DNA of 5,761 nt from JANNRW01 sp031401815 (GTDB lineage: Bacteria > Desulfobacterota > Desulfuromonadia > Geobacterales > DSM-12255), in NCBI GenBank assembly GCA_031401815.1, contig JANNRW010000149.1:1-5761 (forward strand), written 5' to 3'. Under the pieces are notes generated by a model. The model ran no database searches. It saw only the letters and a list, made by a program, of their open reading frames with translations, and had not been told where the DNA came from. Of the stretch, positions 1 through 4,554 are shown piece by piece; within the stretch, counting starts at the first letter, position 1; each line of letters begins with the position of its first letter. The translations under genes and the position numbers were made by a program.

Positions 1-1004
1 ATGGCCGGATGGTCTTTTGCCCCTATAGACGATGCAGCTTTCAGATCGGTTGTGCTAAGGAGCTGCCCCATGCAGAAATTCTTTGTTTCGATTACCTGCA
101 TAAAGAGCGAAGGAGCAGAGAGTTCGATCCTGACATCTCCGAAATTGTTCACATAACCGGCCTCCTCTGCAGCAAGCCAGCCTGTAATAACAGGCTCCTT
201 TGGCAGAAAGAGAGCTGCCCTGAAGTGTTTGCGGCGCAGATACTCCATCAGCGCCTCACCGATAGCATCTCTTGACGTAGCGCCTGCAAGGCTACTGCAC
301 ATGTCCGTAAGTGAATATCCTTCCTCAACCTCAATCTTAACCTTGACCTCAGCTTCAACCTCAGCCTCAGCCTCAATAGCGACAGGTTCCGGCTCATCCG
401 GAATCTCCGTGTTATCAAAGCCGTCAAACTCCGGTATTTCGATGAACTCTTCCTTCTCTTCAGCTTTTGCCTTCGCAGGGGTGGGGGGAGCAGGTATCTC
501 GTTGATCTCTACACTCTCTTCAACCCTGGCTTCTCTCCTCATGTCCCTGGTTATCGCGATATAGCGAGTTTCACGCTTGATCTTGTAATAGCGCTCCATT
601 GCTGTAATCAGCATGATTTCAGGGATTACCACCGGAATTATATACATCCCGGTCATGAAAGAGATTTTGTCAACAGTTGCCAGGTCTGCCGGGTCTGCCA
701 TTGCTATGGTCAATCTCTTCTTGTCGACAGAAACAGGGATGACCAGATGTTTTTTAACGATTTCGACAGGTATCAATGCAATGACTTCAGCTCTTATGGA
801 TTCAAGCTGTCTGGAGTCAATTGCAGGAACCCCCTTGTTTTTACTGAGGAATTCGGCAAGTTTCTCGGGCGTCAGGTAGCCCAGCTCGATCAGATTGGTT
901 CCTATCTTTCCGCCGAATATGACCTGGTTTTTCAGCGCCTCTTCAAGCTGCGCTTCGGTGATCACCCGGGATTTTACCAGCATGCTGCCGACTTTCATCT
1001 GCAT
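1..1004 (-). CDS. GspE N-terminal (MshEN)-domain protein without visible ATPase domain, partial (C-terminus off window)
   Basis: Reading the minus strand from 1004 gives 334 codons with no stop before the window edge. Residues 1-145 match the N-terminal domain of type II secretion/type IV pilus ATPases (GspE/PilB/MshE). Two 24-residue MshEN-type motifs lie at 4-27 and 33-56, separated by exactly 5 residues. In the family these bind cyclic di-GMP; here the leading Arg is Lys in both, the central Gly of motif 1 is Arg13, and the final Gln of motif 2 is Asn56, so binding is uncertain. Residues 146-229 form a charged, Pro/Glu/Lys-rich linker, including an EA/EV/KV repeat at 211-228. Residues 230-334 resemble a GAF-like sensory domain (weak call). 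No Walker motif is seen where an ATPase would normally follow. The ATG at 1004 has an AAGAGAG-like ribosome site 6 nt upstream (1017-1011). Likely cytosolic and regulatory rather than a secretion motor; role inferred. A terminator separates it from the lipoprotein gene upstream, so it probably has its own promoter; only a candidate -10 (TAATAT, 1034-1029) is visible. Confidence 0.85.
   Translation of the reverse strand, partial: MQMKVGSMLVKSRVITEAQLEEALKNQVIFGGKIGTNLIELGYLTPEKLAEFLSKNKGVPAIDSRQLESIRAEVIALIPVEIVKKHLVIPVSVDKKRLTIAMADPADLATVDKISFMTGMYIIPVVIPEIMLITAMERYYKIKRETRYIAITRDMRREARVEESVEINEIPAPPTPAKAKAEEKEEFIEIPEFDGFDNTEIPDEPEPVAIEAEAEVEAEVKVKIEVEEGYSLTDMCSSLAGATSRDAIGEALMEYLRRKHFRAALFLPKEPVITGWLAAEEAGYVNNFGDVRIELSAPSLFMQVIETKNFCMGQLLSTTDLKAASSIGAKDHPA
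327..374 (-). repeat. Coding hexamer repeat (RAGGYT-type, 8 units) in the linker
   Basis: Eight consecutive in-frame hexamers read on the minus strand from 374 to 327: GAGGCT twice, GAGGTT, GAAGCT, GAGGTC, AAGGTT, AAGATT, GAGGTT. They encode alternating Glu/Lys and Ala/Val/Ile at residues 211-226 of the GspE-N protein. The units are degenerate, mostly at one or two positions, and are the same hexamer family as the non-coding GGTTRA array at 4513-4548. Confidence 0.8.
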
Positions 1005-1049
1005 ATTGCACTCTCTTGGAAAGAACTGATATTACCTGTGGCAATAGAC

Positions 1050-1080
1050 AAAAAATCCGCCATTTATCTTCTTTGGCAGA
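1050..1080 (-). terminator. Rho-independent terminator after the lipoprotein gene
   Basis: On the minus strand, a 7-bp stem (TCTGCCA at 1080-1074 pairing with TGGCGGA at 1062-1056, one G-U pair) encloses an 11-nt A-rich loop and is followed directly by six T (1055-1050). It begins 4 nt after the lipoprotein stop codon and lies before the GspE-N gene start at 1004, so it would separate these two genes. The stem is short and the loop large, so it may leak. Confidence 0.6.
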
Positions 1081-1084
1081 GCGT

Positions 1085-1480
1085 TTATGGTGACTTTATA
1101 TAGCTTGTCTGTATTGAGGACTGATTTTTCTTGGATGATTTGTCAACACCCAGAAATTTGAGGGTGGTGCCGCTAACTGTAATGGACGGGCCTGAGACAG
1201 CTGCAGTTGAGGTTATATCGGCTGTTGCCGATGTTGTTGTCGGGGTGTTGCCGTCAATTGTATAGTATACGGTCGTCGACTCGTTGGCAGTAAAGGTGAC
1301 ACCCGCAGGGAGAGAGCTGACATGGGTTGTGTAGTTACTGAGAAGCGGTGTGTCAGACACTTTTGCCGACACAGTTGGCGCTGTAGTATCCTCGGCCTTG
1401 GGGAACCATTCAAAGTCACTGCCGCAGGCGGCAATGGTAAACGAGATTACAGAGATTGCAATAATTCGGACTGGATTCAT
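1085..1480 (-). CDS. Small lipoprotein with chitobiase/beta-hexosaminidase C-terminal-type domain
   Basis: This is a 131-residue exported protein. Residues 1-18 form a signal peptide (Arg5, then a hydrophobic core) ending in the lipobox I-A-A-C, with Cys19 as the lipidation site. The residue after Cys is Gly rather than Asp, which in proteobacteria fits outer-membrane sorting. After a Pro/Thr linker, the C-terminal part from about residue 55 has the motif VYYTIDGNTP, followed by Ser/Thr-rich strands, a short SGP-S-ITV strand and a final TSYI strand. This is the pattern of the CHB_HEX_C-type immunoglobulin-like domain found as an accessory module in many secreted proteins. No catalytic domain is present, so it is not itself a glycosidase; its ligand is unknown. 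A longer reading from 1531 is possible, but the ATG at 1480 is preferred because it gives a proper signal peptide and has AGAGGA 7 nt upstream. It lies 57 bp after the HD gene but has its own promoter. Confidence 0.88.
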   Translation of the reverse strand: MNPVRIIAISVISFTIAACGSDFEWFPKAEDTTAPTVSAKVSDTPLLSNYTTHVSSLPAGVTFTANESTTVYYTIDGNTPTTTSATADITSTAAVSGPSITVSGTTLKFLGVDKSSKKNQSSIQTSYIKSP

Positions 1481-1487
1481 GGATTGT

Positions 1488-1493
1488 TCCTCT
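1488..1493 (-). promoter_or_regulatory. Ribosome binding site fixing the lipoprotein start
   Basis: AGAGGA on the minus strand lies 7 nt before the ATG at 1480. It supports this start over the upstream in-frame start at 1531, which would put 17 charged residues ahead of the signal peptide. Confidence 0.7.
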
Positions 1494-1512
1494 GAGCGCA
1501 ATTTGTGACCAG

Positions 1513-1541
1513 TATATATCCTTTCCGGCATGTTCTGTCAA
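1513..1541 (-). promoter_or_regulatory. Sigma70-like promoter for the lipoprotein gene, overlapping the HD gene stop codon
   Basis: A perfect TTGACA -35 box lies at 1541-1536 on the minus strand, and 17 bp later a TATATA -10 at 1518-1513 (or TATACT at 1516-1511 with 19 bp). The TGA within the -35 box is the stop codon of the HD gene. Predicted initiation near 1506 gives a leader of about 25 nt containing the AGAGGA ribosome site. The lipoprotein could therefore be made without the HD protein. Confidence 0.55.
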
Positions 1542-2086
1542 AGGCTCTTTTGCGGGGCAAACTCCTTGACCCATTCATCAAGGATCGCCACTTTTGTGGC
1601 ACCGAAAAGAGCCAGACCCTCTCTTATCTGCTTCAGACTCTTTTCTGTTGAGAGCATATTCAGCTTTTTCGAAAAGAAAAGATCTGCAAAAGCAATTATT
1701 CTCTCCTCCGGACTCTTTGGTGTCATGTCACGCAAGGGGAGAGGGAGTCTCTGGGAGATAATGTCTTCAATAGTAAGACCTACCCCAATATGCCGCTCGC
1801 AGACAAGGGCATGCAGCGGAAACCCTTCTGCTTCGAGTATTTCGCGCCCGAGTACGCCATGGGACAAGTAGGGTGCCTGACCGGTGCAGTGCAGTCCGGG
1901 TGAGTCTGTCTGTGATACCCCTATGTCGTGAAGCATTGCTGCCTCGACAATAAAGTCTATGTCCAGATGGTTACTGCTTCTTCTGGCGAGCTCGACAGCT
2001 TTCCCGGCAACATGGCGGCTATGCTCCAGGATTATCGGCAGAGCTTCAGCAGTGAAATATTTCGCAAGGAGGAGTTCAGGATTCAT
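1538..2086 (-). CDS. HD-domain metal-dependent phosphohydrolase-like protein
   Basis: A 182-residue cytosolic protein. The HD-superfamily metal ligands are all visible in order: His22 (in EHSRHV), His53-Asp54 (in MLHDIG, an HDIG form), His76 (in LSHGVLG), His99 (in CERHIGVGL) and Asp135 (in FADLFFSK). It resembles the short single-domain HDIG proteins common in archaea and some bacteria (TIGR00295-like). HD proteins usually hydrolyse phosphoester bonds of nucleotides or nucleic acids; the substrate here cannot be told from sequence. It lacks the GYP motif of cyclic di-GMP phosphodiesterases. An in-frame TTG at 2122 would add 12 residues, but that TTG is the first part of a consensus -35 box, so the ATG at 2086 is chosen; it has no good Shine-Dalgarno and may be leaderless. 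It is divergent from recG, with the palindrome at 2145-2159 between them. Confidence 0.85.
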   Translation of the reverse strand: MNPELLLAKYFTAEALPIILEHSRHVAGKAVELARRSSNHLDIDFIVEAAMLHDIGVSQTDSPGLHCTGQAPYLSHGVLGREILEAEGFPLHALVCERHIGVGLTIEDIISQRLPLPLRDMTPKSPEERIIAFADLFFSKKLNMLSTEKSLKQIREGLALFGATKVAILDEWVKEFAPQKSL

Positions 2087-2093
2087 GGATTTC

Positions 2094-2122
2094 AGTATGA
2101 AGCGGCCATGGTTGTCTGTCAA
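2094..2122 (-). promoter_or_regulatory. Sigma70-like promoter for the HD-domain gene
   Basis: On the minus strand a perfect TTGACA (2122-2117) is followed after exactly 17 bp by CATACT (2099-2094), which keeps the key A and final T of a -10 box. Initiation 6-8 nt downstream would fall at about 2088-2086, on or next to the ATG at 2086. That implies a leaderless or nearly leaderless transcript and argues against the TTG start at 2122. Confidence 0.55.
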
Positions 2123-2144
2123 GTAATGGACGTTTTAGCTGGAT

Positions 2145-2159
2145 ATTCACGGCGTGAAT
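2145..2159. promoter_or_regulatory. Perfect palindrome, possible operator between divergent genes
   Basis: ATTCACGGCGTGAAT is two perfect 6-bp inverted arms around a 3-bp centre. It lies in the recG/HD intergenic region, immediately upstream of the candidate recG -10 element and about 23 bp upstream of the HD promoter's -35 box. This is the size and placement of a dimeric repressor site. The binding protein is not identifiable from the sequence. Confidence 0.45.
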
Positions 2160-2167
2160 GATAATAT
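2159..2167 (+). promoter_or_regulatory. Candidate extended -10 promoter element for recG
   Basis: TGATAATAT has an extended TGn directly before TAATAT, with an overlapping GATAAT at 2160-2165. No good -35 box is found at 16-18 bp. Initiation would be near 2174, giving a leader of about 29 nt. The palindrome at 2145-2159 fills the would-be spacer region, so a bound regulator could block it. Confidence 0.3.
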
Positions 2168-2191
2168 GCCTCTCTATCTTAATCAGGTGAC

Positions 2192-2195
2192 GGAG
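2192..2195 (+). promoter_or_regulatory. Ribosome binding site fixing the recG start
   Basis: GGAG lies 7 nt before the ATG at 2203. Together with the AbrB-like sequence that begins right after this ATG, it supports inclusion of the N-terminal extension in the RecG protein. Confidence 0.65.
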
Positions 2196-2202
2196 TTAGT
2201 AC

Positions 2203-4506
2203 ATGACCATAATCAAGACTGTTGATTCCGGGACAATTATCCTTCCTGAAGAGCTTGCAGGCCAGTTGGGTCTTGTTCCAGGGTCTGCTCTTCAGGCAGA
2301 ACTTGACAAGGATGGACGTCTCATCCTGACCCCTCTCAGAGAGAAAGAGGCCACCGGGACGCAGCTGCTCCCCCCCCTGATCAGGCAGAAAAGCCTCTCT
2401 ACCGGTATCCAGCATGTCAAAGGGGTAGGCCCCAAACTTCTTGAGGCTTTCCAGCGACTTTCTGTAAATACTGTTGAGGATGCGCTCTATCTGCTCCCCC
2501 ATCGATATGAGGATCGCCGCACTCTCAGCTCTGTAGCTGCTTTAAGGGGTGGACAGACCGAGGTTTTCGAAGCAATAGTACTCTCTGCAACAACATCAAG
2601 CACCAGGGGGGGGCGCAAACAGTACGAGGTTCTGGTCGGAGATGAAACCGGGACAGTTATTCTCAAATGGTTCAATTTCAATCAGCTCTGGATGAAAAAG
2701 GCGTGGCATGCCGGGAGACGTGGAATATTCACCGGAGAGGTGAGCCAGTTTGGCCATCGGAGGGAAATTCTTCACCCGGAAGTTGAATGGATCAGTGCTG
2801 AAGATGATATAGCTGCTGTCATGGCGCGTGACCCGGCAACCTACGGACGTATTGTGCCGGTCTATCCCTTGACCGAGGGTCTGCATCAAAAGACAATGCG
2901 CCATATCATGAAGCTGGTGGTAGATACTTTTGCAAAAGATGTTGATACGGTGATTGATCAGGAGATTTTCCGCCGTCATCATCTCATTCCTCTTGCAGAT
3001 GCTCTTGCTGAAGCTCACTTCCCTTCTCCGGAAACTGATCTTGACGCCCTGAACCGTGGTGCGACACCCTCACGGCATACCCTGGTTTTTGACGAATTTT
3101 TCTTCCTAGAGCTTGGGCTTGCATTAAAACGTCGCGGCTTTACCATGCAGGAGGGGATTGCTTTCGAGGTTAATCACAAGTACACCCGGCCTCTTCTGAA
3201 AATGCTCCCTTTCACCCTGACCCATGCTCAAAGGCGTGTCCTTTCCGAGATCAAGGAGGATATGATGGCGCCGTTCCCGATGCACCGTCTGGTACAGGGG
3301 GATGTTGGGAGCGGCAAGACCATGGTTGCCCTGATGGCGGCACTTGTGGCAGTGGAGAACGGCTATCAGGCGGCATTCATGGCTCCGACAGAGATACTTG
3401 CGGAGCAGCACTATCTGAACATCCACGGATGGTGCGAGGCTCTCGGGGTAAAGACGCTTCTGCTTACCTCGACACATAAGGGGAAAGAGCGTGAAGCGCT
3501 GCTGGCCGAGGTGCAGAGCGGCGCGGCTCAGATTATTATCGGCACTCATGCCGTAATTCAGGACAAGGTTGAATTTAATCGTCTGGGCTTGGGGATTATT
3601 GATGAACAGCATCGTTTTGGTGTGCTGCAACGAGGGGTTCTCAGGAAAAAAGGGGAGAATCCGGATATTCTGGTCATGACAGCAACACCGATACCGCGAA
3701 CCCTGGCAATGACGGTTTTCGGTGATCTTTCACTTTCTGTAATCGATGAGCTTCCGCCTGGCCGCTCTCCGGTACAGACACGGGTATATGCCGAGAAAAA
3801 GCGTAATCAGGTCTACGATTTCATCAGGGGAGAGGTCGCTTCCGGGCGGCAGGTCTATATCATATGCCCGTTGGTGGAGGAGAGCGAAAAATCGGAATTA
3901 AAGGCTGCAACACAGATGGCTGAAGAGCTGCAGCTCTCTGCTTTTCCGCAATTTCGTGTCGGTCTTCTGCATGGTCGGCTGAAACCCGAGGAGAAGGAGG
4001 CAGTCATGGCCTCATTCAAGGCGAACGAGATACATATCCTGGTCGCCACTACAGTAATCGAGGTAGGTATAGACGTGCCGAATGCGACAGTCATGCTTGT
4101 AGAGCATGCCGAGAGGTTTGGCCTTTCACAGCTGCACCAGCTTCGTGGAAGGGTAGGGCGGGGGAATCATCTCTCACACTGCTTCCTTATCGCTTCTGAC
4201 CGTCTTTCCGAAGATGGCGTCAAACGCCTCAGAGTCATGGAGGCGACCTGCGACGGGTTCAAGATAGCTGAGGCCGATCTTGAGATACGTGGGCCGGGCG
4301 ATTTTCTTGGCACGCGCCAGGCAGGTCTGCCGGATTTCAGGGTGGCCAGTATTCTGAAGGACGGACGCATTCTGGAAGAGGCGAAGCGGGAAGCGTTTAC
4401 CCTGATAGAGCGCGATCCTGAGCTGAGCCTCCCTGAGCATCAGCGATTGAAAGAGGAGATGGTGAAGAGGTGGGGGGGGAGGCTGGAGTTGGCCGGGGTT
4501 GCTTAG
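2203..4506 (+). CDS. recG: ATP-dependent DNA helicase RecG with an N-terminal SpoVT/AbrB-like domain
   Basis: 767 residues; RecG proteins are usually near 690. Residues 3-45 form an extra SpoVT/AbrB-type swapped-hairpin domain (VDSGTIILPEEL, then GLVPGSAL and GRLILTPL). A linker at 46-65 leads to the RecG N-terminal region with a helix-hairpin-helix-like GVGPKLLEAF (74-83) and the OB-fold wedge domain (about 110-205), which splits branched DNA. The SF2 motor follows: Walker A GDVGSGKT (366-373), motif Ia APTEILAEQH (394-403), GTHA (447-450), Walker B DEQH (467-470) in the RecG signature DEQHRFGVLQR, motif III TATPIPR (493-499), motif IV LLHGRL (588-593), motif V around 614-629, motif VI QLRGRVGRG (646-654), and the TRG region (about 685-715, GPGDFLGTRQAG) that couples ATP hydrolysis to translocation. 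RecG remodels stalled forks, R-loops and Holliday junctions. The enzyme looks intact. Odd features are the fused domain and three 8-nt G/C runs (2370-2377, 2606-2613, 4472-4479). It is probably co-transcribed with the aldolase gene 48 bp downstream. Confidence 0.98.
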   Translation: MTIIKTVDSGTIILPEELAGQLGLVPGSALQAELDKDGRLILTPLREKEATGTQLLPPLIRQKSLSTGIQHVKGVGPKLLEAFQRLSVNTVEDALYLLPHRYEDRRTLSSVAALRGGQTEVFEAIVLSATTSSTRGGRKQYEVLVGDETGTVILKWFNFNQLWMKKAWHAGRRGIFTGEVSQFGHRREILHPEVEWISAEDDIAAVMARDPATYGRIVPVYPLTEGLHQKTMRHIMKLVVDTFAKDVDTVIDQEIFRRHHLIPLADALAEAHFPSPETDLDALNRGATPSRHTLVFDEFFFLELGLALKRRGFTMQEGIAFEVNHKYTRPLLKMLPFTLTHAQRRVLSEIKEDMMAPFPMHRLVQGDVGSGKTMVALMAALVAVENGYQAAFMAPTEILAEQHYLNIHGWCEALGVKTLLLTSTHKGKEREALLAEVQSGAAQIIIGTHAVIQDKVEFNRLGLGIIDEQHRFGVLQRGVLRKKGENPDILVMTATPIPRTLAMTVFGDLSLSVIDELPPGRSPVQTRVYAEKKRNQVYDFIRGEVASGRQVYIICPLVEESEKSELKAATQMAEELQLSAFPQFRVGLLHGRLKPEEKEAVMASFKANEIHILVATTVIEVGIDVPNATVMLVEHAERFGLSQLHQLRGRVGRGNHLSHCFLIASDRLSEDGVKRLRVMEATCDGFKIAEADLEIRGPGDFLGTRQAGLPDFRVASILKDGRILEEAKREAFTLIERDPELSLPEHQRLKEEMVKRWGGRLELAGVA

Positions 4507-4512
4507 GAGGCA

Positions 4513-4548
4513 GGTTGAGGTTAAGGTTAAGGTTGAGGTTAAGGTTGA
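4513..4548 (+). repeat. Tandem GGTTRA hexamer array between recG and the aldolase gene
   Basis: Six uninterrupted GGTTRA units, with the fifth base running G, A, A, G, A, G, are followed by a broken seventh unit. They fill most of the 48-bp gap. Each unit carries a GAGG or AAGG core, so the array is a series of Shine-Dalgarno-like sequences, and the last GAGG serves as the ribosome site of the next gene. The GGTTGA units also hold TGA stops in the aldolase reading frame (for example 4546-4548), which fixes its start at 4555. Confidence 0.9.
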
Positions 4549-4552
4549 GGTG
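4547..4552 (+). promoter_or_regulatory. Ribosome binding site of the aldolase gene, formed by the end of the repeat array
   Basis: GAGGTG matches the anti-Shine-Dalgarno core. It is formed by the end of the last hexamer plus the broken seventh unit, and lies only 2 nt before the ATG at 4555 (4 nt if counted from GAGG), a tight spacing. Confidence 0.6.
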
Positions 4553-4554
4553 TC

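Noticed and set aside
229..564. 111-codon plus-strand open frame, Ser/Thr/Ala-rich
   Set aside because: Shadow of the GspE-N protein; the low-complexity Ser/Ala tract is the reverse of the charged linker codons.
1532..1538. Longer N-terminus for the lipoprotein from 1531
   Set aside because: Adds 17 charged residues before a well-formed signal peptide, begins upstream of the predicted promoter's start point, and has no better ribosome site.
1538..2086. HD protein as a cyclic di-GMP phosphodiesterase (HD-GYP), tempting beside an MshEN protein
   Set aside because: The fourth-His region reads RHIGVGL without the GYP motif, and the protein is shorter than an HD-GYP domain protein.
3124..3630. 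168-codon open frame on the minus strand inside recG
   Set aside because: Fully antisense to the conserved helicase motor; His/Cys/Arg-rich composition with no recognisable domain, as expected for a shadow frame.
4513..4548. Tandem repeats as a CRISPR array or replication iterons
   Set aside because: Contiguous 6-bp units with no spacers; no cas genes, no AT-rich region, DnaA boxes or replication gene nearby.
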